In this document: positions 35,512-44,169 of the stretch, one piece after another
Position numbering within the stretch: position 1 is the stretch's first letter
Layout: each line of letters starts with the position of its first letter
Assembly (NCBI GenBank): GCA_019638615.1
Contig: JAHBTL010000008.1
Span: forward strand, 166,274-230,273
DNA: 64,000 bases
Origin: Chitinophagaceae bacterium
GTDB lineage: Bacteria > Bacteroidota > Bacteroidia > Chitinophagales > Chitinophagaceae
Direction: 5' to 3'
Notes under the pieces: model-generated
The model's input: the letters and a program-made list of their open reading frames with translations, nothing else
Database searches by the model: none
What the model was told of the DNA's origin: nothing
Made by a program: the position numbers and the translations under genes

Positions 35512-36537
35512 GTGGGCTTAAAGTATGATATAGCGCTGAGTGCAAGCCCGGAATATAAACAACTGCTTGACAATATTGGTTTGGCTATTGAAACAGCAAG
35601 GCAAAATGCTTTTAAGGCAATTAATACCGAACTTGTAAAGGCTGATTGGGAAATTGGCAGGCACATAGTGGAATATGAGCAGCATGGACAGGAACGAGCA
35701 GAATACGGAAGTGAGCTACTAATAAGGCTTTCCAAAGATTTGAAGCAGCGATACGGCAAAGGATTTGGCAGGCGGAACATTCTTGATATGCGGAGATTTT
35801 ATCTTGCCTATCAGAAATGGCAGGCAGTGCCTGCCAAATTGAGTTGGACACATTTTGTAACCCTGCTTGGCGTTTCAGACGACACGGCACGGAAGTTTTA
35901 CGAGAGACAGGCTGTTCTTGAAAATTGGGGCTATCGTGAACTTGAAAGACAAATTGATTCTTCTTTGTTTGAACGGCTTGTATTAAGCAAGGATAAAAAA
36001 GGCGTTTTGCAACTTTCAGAAAAAGGACATATTGTTTCCGAACCGGCAGAAGTTATTAAAGACCCTTATGTTTTGGGCTTCCTGAAAATTCCGCAAAGCC
36101 ACCGAATGACGGAGAAAGACCTTGAACAAAAAATTATTGACAACTTGCAAATGTTTTTGCTTGAATTGGGAAAAGGTTTTACTTTCTCGGCAAGACAATA
36201 CAAAATTTCACTTCGCAACAAGCACTATTATATTGACCTCGTTTTTTATCACCGAATTTTGAAATGCTTTGTGCTGATAGACCTTAAAATAAGAAAGGTT
36301 GAGCATGGCGACATCGGACAAATGAATCTTTACCTAAATTACTTCAAGACAGAAGAAAACGTTGAGGGCGACAATGAACCAATCGGCATTATTCTTTCGG
36401 TCGACAAAGACGAAGTGTTAGTAGAGTTTGCAACTGGAGGAATCTCTAATAAAATTTTTGTTTCAAAATATCAGCTTTACTTGCCAGACAAAAAACAATT
36501 GCAGAAAAGAATAAAAGCAATTATGGAGAATAAGTAA
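35512..36537 (+). CDS. DUF1016 (YhcG-type) PDDEXK nuclease family protein
   Basis: The 341-residue protein starts with GTG at 35512; no in-frame ATG is nearby. Residues about 20-165 form the helical DUF1016 N-terminal domain (QLLDNIGLAIETARQNAF, WEIGRHI, LSKDLKQRYGKGFGRRNI). The C-terminal domain (about 180-335) has the nuclease-fold core with YYIDLVFYHRILKCFVLIDLKI; the usual family motif ends in ELK or DLK. It is widely spread, patchily distributed, and its cellular role is not settled. It is inserted upstream of rplK, divergent from it, with AT-rich flanks containing palindromes, which suggests transfer. Confidence 0.9.
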   Translation: MGLKYDIALSASPEYKQLLDNIGLAIETARQNAFKAINTELVKADWEIGRHIVEYEQHGQERAEYGSELLIRLSKDLKQRYGKGFGRRNILDMRRFYLAYQKWQAVPAKLSWTHFVTLLGVSDDTARKFYERQAVLENWGYRELERQIDSSLFERLVLSKDKKGVLQLSEKGHIVSEPAEVIKDPYVLGFLKIPQSHRMTEKDLEQKIIDNLQMFLLELGKGFTFSARQYKISLRNKHYYIDLVFYHRILKCFVLIDLKIRKVEHGDIGQMNLYLNYFKTEENVEGDNEPIGIILSVDKDEVLVEFATGGISNKIFVSKYQLYLPDKKQLQKRIKAIMENK

Positions 36538-36652
36538 ATTACCGCACCAATTCAGGCACATAAACCCGGTACACAGGGGCCGATCTTATAAAAAAGTCTG
36601 CTGTGTTCTCACGCTTTCGGAAAACACTATTTTAAACAAGATAGCATCATTT

Positions 36653-37798
36653 CTATTTCCCCAGCACCTCTTCCAGCCTGGCATGCAACTCCGCCCCCCT
36701 GAGGTTTTTGCTGATGATTTTGCCACTGGGATCGAGCAGCAGGTTTTGCGGAATAGACTGGATGCCATATAGCTTTGCCACCGCGTTGTTCCAGAACTGC
36801 AAATCGCTCACATGGGTCCAGGTCAGGTTATCGTCGTGTATAGCCTTTATCCAGGCGTCTTTCCCCCCGGGCCTGTCTAACGATACGCCCAGCACATAAA
36901 ACCCTTTATCCTTATACTTATGATAGGCGCTCACCACATTCGGGTTTTCCTGCCGGCAGGGGCCACACCAGCTTGCCCAAAAATCAACCAGCAAATATTT
37001 GCCTCTTAACGAAGAAAGCTTTACCGGGTTATCCAAAGTATCGTTTTGTGTAAAATCGGCGGCTAACTGGCCAATAGCTGTGCGCTTGGTAATATCTATC
37101 CGTTCTTTCAATGCGGCGGCGGATGGATATTGCCTTACTTCGGGCGATAAGCTATTGAAAAGAGGCTCCACCTGGTCTATATCAATGTCATAGCCACCTG
37201 CATATTGTTGCAGCGCCATTAATGCAACAGGCGATGAGCTGTTGTTTTTAATAAAAGGAAGAAGCACTGTTTCTTTGACGTTTTTTTCCAGGGTTTCTGC
37301 TTTTGCTTCAATCAGCCTCATGGTGTTCATATCATTCGCCTGTCTTGCTTCGCCATACTGCTGGTAATAAGACTGCATGCTGTCGCTGAACGGGCGGGTA
37401 AGCGTTTCAAATTTCTTATATATGTCGTGGGCAGCAGCCCCTTTAACGATAATATTGGAAAAAGAATCGATATTAGTGATGCTGATGCCGGCTGGCTGAA
37501 GAAACAGCGTGGCAAAATCGCGGGGAACCACGCCGGGAGCCATCGTGCCTTTGTATTTTGCTCTCAGCCTTGAAACGGTAGGTTCATTTATTTCACCTTT
37601 AAAGGTGTATTTCCCTTTTACCACTTTTGTACTGTCTGTAATCCTGTTGTTATTTGCTATATAATAAAGATAAACCCACTCAACGGTATCTTTCATTTGC
37701 TTAAAGCTGCCTGTTATGGTAAATGCCGTTGGTTTGCCGGTTTGAGCCAGGGAGAGCAGCGGCAGGCATACAGCAAAAACCAGGGACCCTTTCTTCAT
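36653..37798 (-). CDS. Secreted thioredoxin-like protein with DUF4369 domain
   Basis: The 381-residue protein has a signal peptide (1-19, ending SLAQ). Residues about 22-130 fit the DUF4369 domain common in Bacteroidota. A central helical stretch follows, and the C-terminal TlpA/ResA-like domain (about 240-381) has the redox motif WCGPC (C278, C281) with the following RQENPNV. This family acts in the periplasm in thiol-disulfide exchange or cytochrome-c-related redox tasks; the specific partner is unknown. It stands alone, opposite to rny. Confidence 0.93.
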   Translation of the reverse strand: MKKGSLVFAVCLPLLSLAQTGKPTAFTITGSFKQMKDTVEWVYLYYIANNNRITDSTKVVKGKYTFKGEINEPTVSRLRAKYKGTMAPGVVPRDFATLFLQPAGISITNIDSFSNIIVKGAAAHDIYKKFETLTRPFSDSMQSYYQQYGEARQANDMNTMRLIEAKAETLEKNVKETVLLPFIKNNSSSPVALMALQQYAGGYDIDIDQVEPLFNSLSPEVRQYPSAAALKERIDITKRTAIGQLAADFTQNDTLDNPVKLSSLRGKYLLVDFWASWCGPCRQENPNVVSAYHKYKDKGFYVLGVSLDRPGGKDAWIKAIHDDNLTWTHVSDLQFWNNAVAKLYGIQSIPQNLLLDPSGKIISKNLRGAELHARLEEVLGK

Positions 37799-37978
37799 AC
37801 AAAAATTTTAAAGCTGCAATTTACTGAAAAGCGCCATGCTTTGTTCCGTTGAAGTGCCACTCCGTAAATTCCTTCTTATGCAATCGGCTTGTTTTGTATC
37901 TTCGCCCATTACAACTTACTATGATTGTAAGAAGCATAGAAAGGGAAAATATAAAAGAACAGTTTAAATCAAAAATTC

Positions 37979-39544
37979 ATGGAACTGAATGTCTTGTCCA
38001 TTATAATACCGGTTGCAGCGCTGATAATAGGTATAGTTGCCGGGAAGATTATATTTGCTGCCAATACCAAAAAGCAGATCGAAGAAGCTGAGTCACAGGC
38101 AAAAAAAATCGTTTCTGATGCACAAACAACGGCCGAAACACTGAAGAAGGAAAAAATACTGGAAGCCAAAGAGCAGATCGTGCAATTGCGGGCAGAACAC
38201 GACAAAGTAGTGCTGGAAAAAAACAAAAAGATCAACGAATCAGAAACACGGACCCGTCAAAAAGAGCAAAGCCTTACGCAAAAGCTTGAGAATATTGAAA
38301 AGCAGTCGAAAGAAAACGATGCCATAAAAGATAACCTGAACCGGCAGATAGAAGTAGTCAGCCAGAAACGTACTGAGCTGGAAAAACACCAGGAAGAGCA
38401 TATCCGCCGCCTGGAAAAAATAGCGGCTTTAACAGCCGATGAAGCCAAAGCACAATTGCTGGAGACCCTGAAGCACGAAGCCCAAACGCAGGCGCTGACC
38501 ATGCAGCAGGAAATTATTGAGGAAGCAAAGCTCAAAGCCAACAAAGAAGCCCGCAAGCTGGTAATACAAACCATACAGCGTACTGCTGCCGAACAAACCA
38601 TTGAAAATACGGTTACGGTCTTTAACCTTGAAACCGACGAAATAAAAGGGCAGATCATTGGCCGGGAGGGAAGAAATATCCGCGCTATTGAAGCCGCCAC
38701 GGGAGTTGATCTTATTGTAGATGATACGCCGGAAGCGATCATATTGTCTTCTTTTGATCCATTGCGCAGGGAAGTGGCGCGCCTTGCCTTGCAAAGGCTG
38801 GTAACAGACGGACGAATACACCCGGCGCGTATTGAAGAAGTGGTTGAAAAAACCCGTAAGCAACTGGAAGAGCAGGTACTGGATATAGGCGAAAGAACAG
38901 TTATAGAGCTGGGCATACACGGTTTGCACAAAGAGCTGGTAAGAATGGTGGGGCGCATGCGTTTCCGTTCTTCGTACGGTCAGAACCTCTTGATGCACAG
39001 CCGCGAAACAGCCAATTTATGCGCTACCATGGCAGCAGAGCTGGGACTCAATCCCAAGCTGGCTAAAAGGGCGGGACTTTTACACGATATCGGAAAAGTG
39101 CCTGATGAAGAAAGCGAGCTGAGCCATGCGCTGCTGGGAGCCAAGCTGGCTGAAAAATACGGTGAAAATCCAGCCGTGGTAAATGCTATAGGCGCTCACC
39201 ACGATGAAATGGAAATGCAATATGTTATTTCCCCCATAGTGCAGGCTTGTGACGCCATCAGCGGCGCCCGCCCCGGCGCCCGCAGGGAGATCATGCAGCA
39301 ATACCTGCAGCGTATTAAAGAGCTGGAAAACCTGGCATTGGCCTATCCCGGAGTAGAAAAGGCTTATGCCATACAGGCGGGCCGCGAACTAAGGGTAATT
39401 GCCGAAGCCGATAAACTAAGTGATGCCGACAGTGAAAAGCTCAGCTTTGAGATAGCCCAGAAAATACAAACAGAAATGACCTATCCCGGGCAGATCAAAG
39501 TAACCGTTATCCGGGAAAAAAGAGCGGTGAATGTAGCGAGATAA
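37979..39544 (+). CDS. rny: Ribonuclease Y
   Basis: RNase Y is a membrane-anchored endoribonuclease that starts mRNA decay. The 521-residue protein has a membrane helix (7-25), a long coiled coil (about 30-200), a KH domain (about 205-270 with [15 protein letters not shown]) and the HD metal-binding phosphohydrolase domain whose HD is in LLHDIGKV with H-S and D ligands nearby ([19 protein letters not shown]). The start gives a clean membrane anchor. It precedes rplS with about 145 bases between them; the word-repeat hairpin at 39545-39630 separates the two. Confidence 0.96.
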   Translation: MELNVLSIIIPVAALIIGIVAGKIIFAANTKKQIEEAESQAKKIVSDAQTTAETLKKEKILEAKEQIVQLRAEHDKVVLEKNKKINESETRTRQKEQSLTQKLENIEKQSKENDAIKDNLNRQIEVVSQKRTELEKHQEEHIRRLEKIAALTADEAKAQLLETLKHEAQTQALTMQQEIIEEAKLKANKEARKLVIQTIQRTAAEQTIENTVTVFNLETDEIKGQIIGREGRNIRAIEAATGVDLIVDDTPEAIILSSFDPLRREVARLALQRLVTDGRIHPARIEEVVEKTRKQLEEQVLDIGERTVIELGIHGLHKELVRMVGRMRFRSSYGQNLLMHSRETANLCATMAAELGLNPKLAKRAGLLHDIGKVPDEESELSHALLGAKLAEKYGENPAVVNAIGAHHDEMEMQYVISPIVQACDAISGARPGARREIMQQYLQRIKELENLALAYPGVEKAYAIQAGRELRVIAEADKLSDADSEKLSFEIAQKIQTEMTYPGQIKVTVIREKRAVNVAR

Positions 39545-39632
39545 TTTGTGATTGCCGATTTCTTGATTGCTGATTTGAGAGAACAGGTTCACTAAATCAG
39601 AAATCTCTACATCACAAATCAGAAATTCACGA
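39545..39632. repeat. Intergenic word-repeat hairpin, copy 4
   Basis: GATTGCTGATTTGAGAG is mirrored by ATCAGAAATCTCTACATCAC and CACAAATCAGAAATTC between rny and rplS. It shares words with the 10.3 kb copy. Confidence 0.55.
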
Positions 39633-39637
39633 AACAT

Positions 39638-39668
39638 TTGGTATTTAACCATTCGCTTGTTACCTTTG
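39638..39668 (+). promoter_or_regulatory. Promoter of rplS
   Basis: TTG at 39638-39640 and TACCTTTG at 39661-39668 are separated by 20 bases, an excellent match to the Bacteroidota promoter. It ends 22 bases before the rplS start at 39690 and overlaps the long-frame start at 39657, which is therefore rejected. Confidence 0.75.
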
Positions 39669-39689
39669 CGTCCCTTAAAATTTGTAGTC

Positions 39690-40046
39690 ATGAACGCAGC
39701 AGTACAATTTGTTCACGAACAATTGACCCCTGGTAAATCTTTCCCCAGCTTTAAAGCGGGTGATAATGTTACCGTTAATTATAAAGTTGTGGAAGGTAAT
39801 AAAACCCGTATACAGGGTTTTAAAGGCGATGTGATCAAACGCCAGGGTACTGGTCATACTGCAACTTTTACAGTACGCAAAATATCGGATGGAGTAGGCG
39901 TGGAAAGAACATTTCCTTTGTTTTCGCCTAATATTGATTCAGTTACCCTGAATAAAGTAGGTAAGGTACGTCGTGCCAAACTGTACTTTTTGCGCAGCCG
40001 CAGCGGTAAAAGCGCCAGGATCAAAGAAAAAAGAGCAAGTATTTAA
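39690..40046 (+). CDS. rplS: Large ribosomal subunit protein bL19
   Basis: bL19 lies at the 30S-50S interface. From the start at 39690 it is 118 residues. Family blocks are [19 protein letters not shown] (about residue 20), [10 protein letters not shown], the [13 protein letters not shown] block and [23 protein letters not shown]. The start is set by the promoter at 39638-39668. Usual neighbours rimM and trmD are not adjacent. Confidence 0.97.
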   Translation: MNAAVQFVHEQLTPGKSFPSFKAGDNVTVNYKVVEGNKTRIQGFKGDVIKRQGTGHTATFTVRKISDGVGVERTFPLFSPNIDSVTLNKVGKVRRAKLYFLRSRSGKSARIKEKRASI

Positions 40047-40066
40047 GATTTTTAATATCAATTGCG

Positions 40067-40100
40067 CAAACGGAAACCGGAATATCCCGGTTTCCGTTTG
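40067..40100 (+). terminator. Terminator of rplS
   Basis: CAAACGGAAACCGG (40067-40080) and CCGGTTTCCGTTTG (40087-40100) form a perfect 14-bp stem around a six-base loop. It lies about 20 bases past the rplS stop. Confidence 0.85.
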
Positions 40101-40164
40101 TTGTTAAACGAGGGTTAAGTATACAGCGTATTTTATAAATTGGCTTATAAAACAATTAAAACTG

Positions 40165-40172
40165 TACCTTTG
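40165..40172 (+). promoter_or_regulatory. -7 promoter box of tatA
   Basis: TACCTTTG matches TANNTTTG and lies 26 bases before the tatA start. A TTG at 40140-40142 is 22 bases upstream, close to the usual spacing. Confidence 0.55.
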
Positions 40173-40198
40173 TTTACTCATCTTTAAATTTTTGTACG

Positions 40199-40423
40199 AT
40201 GTTGTCAAATTACAATTCTCTGTTGATATCAATGCCTGGTGGTACCGAGTGGGTTCTTATCATTCTTGCAGTGCTCATTCTTTTTGGCGGAAGGAAAATC
40301 CCTGAATTTATGCGCGGGATAGGAAAAGGCATCCGTGAGTTCAACGATGCTAAAAGCAATGTGAAGAAAGAGATTGAAGAAGGTATGAATGAAAAAGAGA
40401 CCAAGCAGCAGCAACAGGCGTAA
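40199..40423 (+). CDS. tatA: Twin-arginine translocase subunit TatA/E
   Basis: TatA forms the protein-translocating pore for folded substrates. The 74-residue protein has a short N-terminal membrane helix (about 16-31, ending LFGGRKIPE), the family hinge FMRGIGKGIREF and a charged C-terminal amphipathic helix. A start at 40232 (MPGGTEW) is also possible. tatC is not adjacent. The downstream hairpin CTGCCGGCA/TGCCGGCAG at 40457-40498 can stop transcription. Confidence 0.92.
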   Translation: MLSNYNSLLISMPGGTEWVLIILAVLILFGGRKIPEFMRGIGKGIREFNDAKSNVKKEIEEGMNEKETKQQQQA

Positions 40424-40524
40424 CGATCATTTGTTTTGAAACAAGAAACAATATTTCTGCCGGCAGGTGTGAAGATTTTTGCTTTGCGTTGCCGGCAGTA
40501 TTATTTTACCAAACCTGCCTTTCC

Positions 40525-41256
40525 TTATACCTTGCTCCTTACCCATTTCCTGAACAGGGGAAAATAATGCATTGCTTCCAGGATGCCTTCTGTTCCTTCG
40601 GCTTTGGCCTGGTAAATGTACTCATTGTCTGATGTAGCTTTCAATAGCCCCTCTTCTGCATTGCCCACAACAACTCCTTTATACCCGGCATTGAACAGGG
40701 AAAGGTCGTTAAAGGTATCGCCTGCAGTAAGCACTTCGCCGGGCGCAAATTCAAGGTAATTTACCAATGCATTCAGGGTAGATCCTTTATTCACTCCTTT
40801 GGGCAGAACGTCGGCGAATTTTCCGGCAGAGAGAATAAGCTCACATTCAAGTTGCGTCACTGCCCGTTTTAGTTTTTCAATATCGGTTTTGTCATTAAAA
40901 AAGAATGAACACCGCCTTTGCTGGGGAACCCGTTGGGGCTCAAGTCCCTCTATTCCCTCTATTGCTTTCAGTACTTTGTCGCTTCCAACCCATCTGTCGT
41001 CAATAGGCGATTGAAGGTTGACAACAGGGGTCATCGTATTGCCGTTTAAAATGGTGGCGCCCACATCACAAATAATATAGTTGGGGCGGGGTACAGGCAA
41101 TTCATGTGCAAATAAAGGCAGGATGCTTTCCATCCCCCTCCCTGTTACGAAAACCAGTTGTATACCAGGATGTTCGTTTATAATAGAATAAAGCTTTTGC
41201 CTGTATTGTAAATCGCCCGCTAAAAAAGTGCCATCAAGGTCTGTAGCCAGTAACAT
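40525..41256 (-). CDS. HAD-family phosphatase (Cof/S6PP-like)
   Basis: The 243-residue protein starts at 41256; the 66-base extension to 41322 looks unrelated. The HAD motif 1 DLDGT holds the nucleophile D6 and acid D8. Motif 2 VTGRG follows at about residue 45. The later motif GDTFNDLSLF holds the metal aspartates. The cap type and family style (LVFVTGRGMESILPL) resemble sucrose-6-phosphate phosphatase-like and mannosyl-3-phosphoglycerate phosphatase-like subgroups. The natural substrate, probably a sugar phosphate, is not predictable. It is convergent with tatA. Confidence 0.87.
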   Translation of the reverse strand: MLLATDLDGTFLAGDLQYRQKLYSIINEHPGIQLVFVTGRGMESILPLFAHELPVPRPNYIICDVGATILNGNTMTPVVNLQSPIDDRWVGSDKVLKAIEGIEGLEPQRVPQQRRCSFFFNDKTDIEKLKRAVTQLECELILSAGKFADVLPKGVNKGSTLNALVNYLEFAPGEVLTAGDTFNDLSLFNAGYKGVVVGNAEEGLLKATSDNEYIYQAKAEGTEGILEAMHYFPLFRKWVRSKV

Positions 41257-41355
41257 ATGATTGAATAATTTGTTCTTTAGATAACACGATACCTGTGCAA
41301 AAATAAAAATACAGCATAACAATTAGCATACCGGTAGCTTTTGTAGCTTGTATAT

Positions 41356-41459
41356 CAATGTCGTTTCCTTAAGATGTTGGTGAAAACACCAACATCGGCG
41401 GTCGCCGTTGCGGGTGTTTTCACCCGCAACTACACAGAAACGTTAAGGAAACGACATTG
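41356..41459. mobile_element. MITE/REPIN-like nested palindromic element
   Basis: A 17-bp terminal inverted repeat (CAATGTCGTTTCCTTAA at 41356-41372 and TTAAGGAAACGACATTG at 41443-41459) encloses two perfect hairpins. The first is GATGTTGGTG-AAAA-CACCAACATC (41373-41396), the second TTGCGGGTG-TTTT-CACCCGCAA (41408-41429). A short GGCG-GT-CGCC lies between them. The same 8-mer TTGTATAT flanks both sides (41348-41355 and 41462-41469), as a target duplication would. It encodes no protein, so if mobile it would depend on a transposase elsewhere. Confidence 0.75.
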
Positions 41460-41541
41460 GTTTGTATATACCAAAAATCACATTGAATCGTTTGATAAAA
41501 AGGTATAATCTTCTCATCCAGAACAAAAGTTATTGTGTACT

Positions 41542-41703
41542 ATGAAAAAATTGATTTTCTATGCAGCATGCAGCCTTGTGTTCATGTCGTATATGTACGG
41601 ATGTTCTCCCAAGTACGGTTGCCCGGCCGATGGGAAAAGTGTGGGCGCCGAACGAATTCTCAGCGGAGAAAAAGCGCCTAAGGCTAAGTCGTTTAAGGAT
41701 TAG
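41542..41703 (+). CDS. Small predicted lipoprotein, 53 aa
   Basis: The 53-residue frame starts at 41542. It has a signal peptide MKKLIFYAACSLVFM followed by MYGCSPKYGCP, a lipobox-type cysteine near residue 21. The mature part (about 30 residues) contains PADGKSVGAERILSGEKA, a pattern I recall from small Bacteroidota lipoproteins. It ends 23 bases before the next gene and may be co-transcribed with it. It is short, so the call is moderate. Confidence 0.65.
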   Translation: MKKLIFYAACSLVFMSYMYGCSPKYGCPADGKSVGAERILSGEKAPKAKSFKD

Positions 41704-41726
41704 TTTAATTTCTAAAATTAACCCAT

Positions 41727-42029
41727 ATGAACCTTACCCTTCGTAACGATTATGGCTGTGTAGAAGCCGTAATCGATGAAAACTGCGGTTTTGATAAATT
41801 TTATGGCATTGCAGGTTTACTTACAGATAAGCTGCAGGTAAACTTTACCAATAAAATTGATGATCTTGATACCTCATACTGGGATTTTAACTTCAGGGGG
41901 CACAAGCTTACATTGCATTATAATATCTACGACGGGGTATCTATATTCCCGGTACGACATAAAGATGCCGTTCAAAAAGACAATGAGGCCATAAAAGAGC
42001 TTGCCCATTTACTGGAAAATTTGCAGTAA
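41727..42029 (+). CDS. Conserved-type hypothetical protein, 100 aa
   Basis: I do not recognise it with certainty. The 100-residue soluble protein has a beta-rich centre (LQVNFTNKIDDLDTSYWDFNFRG, LTLHYNIYDGVSIFP) and a helical C-terminus (EAIKELAHLLENLQ). No signal or membrane segment is seen. It follows the small lipoprotein gene and converges on rsgA. The clean frame and composition support a real gene. Some Bacteroidota small domains of unknown function look similar. Confidence 0.65.
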   Translation: MNLTLRNDYGCVEAVIDENCGFDKFYGIAGLLTDKLQVNFTNKIDDLDTSYWDFNFRGHKLTLHYNIYDGVSIFPVRHKDAVQKDNEAIKELAHLLENLQ

Positions 42030-42064
42030 AGCAGTATGAGCCCAGGTATTCCTGGTGAGGTAAA

Positions 42065-43006
42065 TTAATAGTGTTTTCCGCCTATCGACTCAAGGATATT
42101 GTAGTAACTCACATAGCGGTCTTCATTTATCTTTCCCGCTGCTACCGCTTCTTTAACGGCGCATCCCGGCTCATTTGTGTGTAAACAGTTGTTGAACTGG
42201 CATTGTGGTAAAACGTCTCTCATTTCAGGAAAATAATGAGATAACTCCTGCCTGGAAATATCTACCAGGCCAAATTCCCTGATCCCCGGCGTGTCAATGA
42301 TCCTTCCACCCCCGGGCAGATCATACATTTCTGCAAAAGTTGTAGTATGCAAACCCTTACCGCTCCAGCCGCTTACTTCCTGCGTTTTGAGTGCAAAAGA
42401 AGGTACCAGCCTGTTGATGAAGGAAGATTTACCTACGCCCGAATGTCCGCTGACCAAAGTGGCTTTGTCTTTTAAAGCTTCTGCAACAGCGTCCGCTCCT
42501 TCATTTTTTGCAATGCTCGTCAGCAATACTTTGTAACCAATGGCTTCGTACATTTCTCTCCACTGGTCATATTTTTCCGCCTCTTTTTTCCTGTACAGGT
42601 CAGATTTATTGAATAGCAGGATCGCGGGAATATGATAGGCTTCGGCTGTAATTAAAAAGCGATCTATAAAACCCTGTGAGGTCCTCGGTTCCTTTAAGGT
42701 ACATATCAGCAGTATCTGGTCAACATTGGCCGCAATAATATGATGCAGGTGCTTGTGCGAGGGCGACTGCCGGTTAATATAATTCCGCCTGGCATGAATG
42801 CTTGTTATGATAGCAGTACGGGCATCTTCTTCTTCCGGCTCAAAGGAAATAATATCGCCGACAGTAACAGGGTTAGTGGAGGTAATATCAGCATCAATTT
42901 TAAACCTGCCTTTTATACGTGCATTGTATACTTCTCCCCCGGTTGTTTTTACAATATACCAGCTTCCTGTTGATTTATATACCAGGCCTTCCATAACATC
43001 AGGCAT
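42065..43006 (-). CDS. rsgA: Ribosome small-subunit maturation GTPase RsgA
   Basis: RsgA helps the final 30S assembly steps. The protein is 313 residues from the start at 43006 (MPDV); an ATG at 42994 (MEGL) is also possible. The N-terminal OB fold (about 1-75) is followed by a circularly permuted GTPase: G4 NKSD, then G1 GHSGVGKS, then G3 DTPG. A C-terminal zinc knuckle CQFNNCLHTNEPGC is intact. The frame extends to 43108 inside hemH and is rejected. It follows hemH by 17 bases and is likely in the same operon. Confidence 0.95.
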   Translation of the reverse strand: MPDVMEGLVYKSTGSWYIVKTTGGEVYNARIKGRFKIDADITSTNPVTVGDIISFEPEEEDARTAIITSIHARRNYINRQSPSHKHLHHIIAANVDQILLICTLKEPRTSQGFIDRFLITAEAYHIPAILLFNKSDLYRKKEAEKYDQWREMYEAIGYKVLLTSIAKNEGADAVAEALKDKATLVSGHSGVGKSSFINRLVPSFALKTQEVSGWSGKGLHTTTFAEMYDLPGGGRIIDTPGIREFGLVDISRQELSHYFPEMRDVLPQCQFNNCLHTNEPGCAVKEAVAAGKINEDRYVSYYNILESIGGKHY

Positions 43007-43023
43007 TATAACCCTAAATATTT

Positions 43024-44097
43024 TTATTGATATACAGGTTCTTTCAAGAGCATTTTCGTTTCGCCGGCATTGTACCCTTTGATCCACCCTGCAATGGTTT
43101 CTACCCATAAAGGATGGGTGTTCAGGCAGGGTATAAATGTATACGATTGCCCCCCGGCATGCATGAACGTTTCTTTTCCCCTCATGGCTATCTCTTCAAG
43201 CGTTTCTAAGCAATCGCTTACAAATGCCGGGCACAGGATCAGTATTTTTTTTATTCCTTCTTTAGGCATTTCTTCCAGGCGGATATCTGTAAATGGCTCC
43301 AGCCATCCTTTTCCCAGTCTTGACTGAAAGGATATACTGTGCTTATTTGCAGGGATACCCAGCTTTTCTGCAATGAGCCTTGTGGTTTCAAAGCATTGAT
43401 ACCGGTAGCAAAATTCCCGCCCCGGAGAAGGCGTTTGGCAGCATTCCTGCGAACCTGATCTGTGACTTCCGGTGGGGTCTCCTTTAACCAGGTGCCTGGC
43501 AGGTATACCGTGGTAACTGAATAAAATATGATCAAAGCCGCCTGCCGAAACAAAGGGTTTCATACTTTCCGCCATAGCATCTATATAACCGGGATCGTTG
43601 TAGAATGGCTTTATAAAATGCAGTTTGAAGGGATATTTTCCCTTCCGGTGAATTTCCTTTGCATGTTGAACCGCTGTTTCATACGACGACATGGCATAAT
43701 GCGGGTACAGTGGCACGGCAATGACCTCTTCAAGCCCATCCGCTTTTTGCATCAGGCTGTTGAATGCATGCTGCACGGTAGGATTTCCGTAACGCATGGC
43801 AATTTCTACCGGCTCGCTTACCTGTTGTTGCACTGCCTGCTGCAATTGCCTGGTAAGCACGATCAAAGGCGAACCTTCTTTGGTCCATATTTCTTTGTAA
43901 GCGTGGGCAGATTTGGGTGCGCGAAACGGTACAATAATGCCTCCAACAAGCGGCAAACGCAGCAGGTAGGGCTTGTCAATCACTCTTTTATCCATCAGGA
44001 ACTGCATCAGGTACCTTCTCACATCTTTTACTTCAGTAGAATCAGGAGATCCCAGGTTCATTAAAATTATCCCTCGTTTTACCGGCTTCATTGTCAT
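43024..44097 (-). CDS. hemH: Ferrochelatase
   Basis: HemH inserts Fe2+ into protoporphyrin IX in the final heme step. The 357-residue protein starts MTMKPVKRG at 44097. The family start GIILMNLGSPDS is at about residue 9, the active-site histidine lies in LFSYHGIPARH (about residue 195), and QSRLGKGWLEPFTD (about residue 260) is the family signature region. The cysteines in CCQTPSPGREFCYRYQC could be typical for some ferrochelatases that bind a 2Fe-2S centre, but this is not certain. It follows hemL with a hairpin in between. Confidence 0.96.
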   Translation of the reverse strand: MTMKPVKRGIILMNLGSPDSTEVKDVRRYLMQFLMDKRVIDKPYLLRLPLVGGIIVPFRAPKSAHAYKEIWTKEGSPLIVLTRQLQQAVQQQVSEPVEIAMRYGNPTVQHAFNSLMQKADGLEEVIAVPLYPHYAMSSYETAVQHAKEIHRKGKYPFKLHFIKPFYNDPGYIDAMAESMKPFVSAGGFDHILFSYHGIPARHLVKGDPTGSHRSGSQECCQTPSPGREFCYRYQCFETTRLIAEKLGIPANKHSISFQSRLGKGWLEPFTDIRLEEMPKEGIKKILILCPAFVSDCLETLEEIAMRGKETFMHAGGQSYTFIPCLNTHPLWVETIAGWIKGYNAGETKMLLKEPVYQ

Positions 44098-44127
44098 AAT
44101 GAGTAATAAAATATGCTTCTGTTAAAT

Positions 44128-44158
44128 AGTAAAAGGTCACGCATGGTGACCTTTTACT
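44128..44158 (-). terminator. Hairpin between hemL and hemH
   Basis: AGTAAAAGGTCAC (44128-44140) and GTGACCTTTTACT (44146-44158) form a perfect 13-bp stem with a five-base loop. It lies just past the hemL stop, so it may partly terminate hemL transcription before hemH. Confidence 0.7.
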
Positions 44159-44169
44159 GATATGATGGA

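Noticed and set aside
38257-38958. 233-codon minus-strand frame inside rny
   Set aside because: It is antisense to the coiled-coil and KH part of rny. Its cysteine- and serine-rich composition mirrors the reverse complement of the K/E-rich coil.
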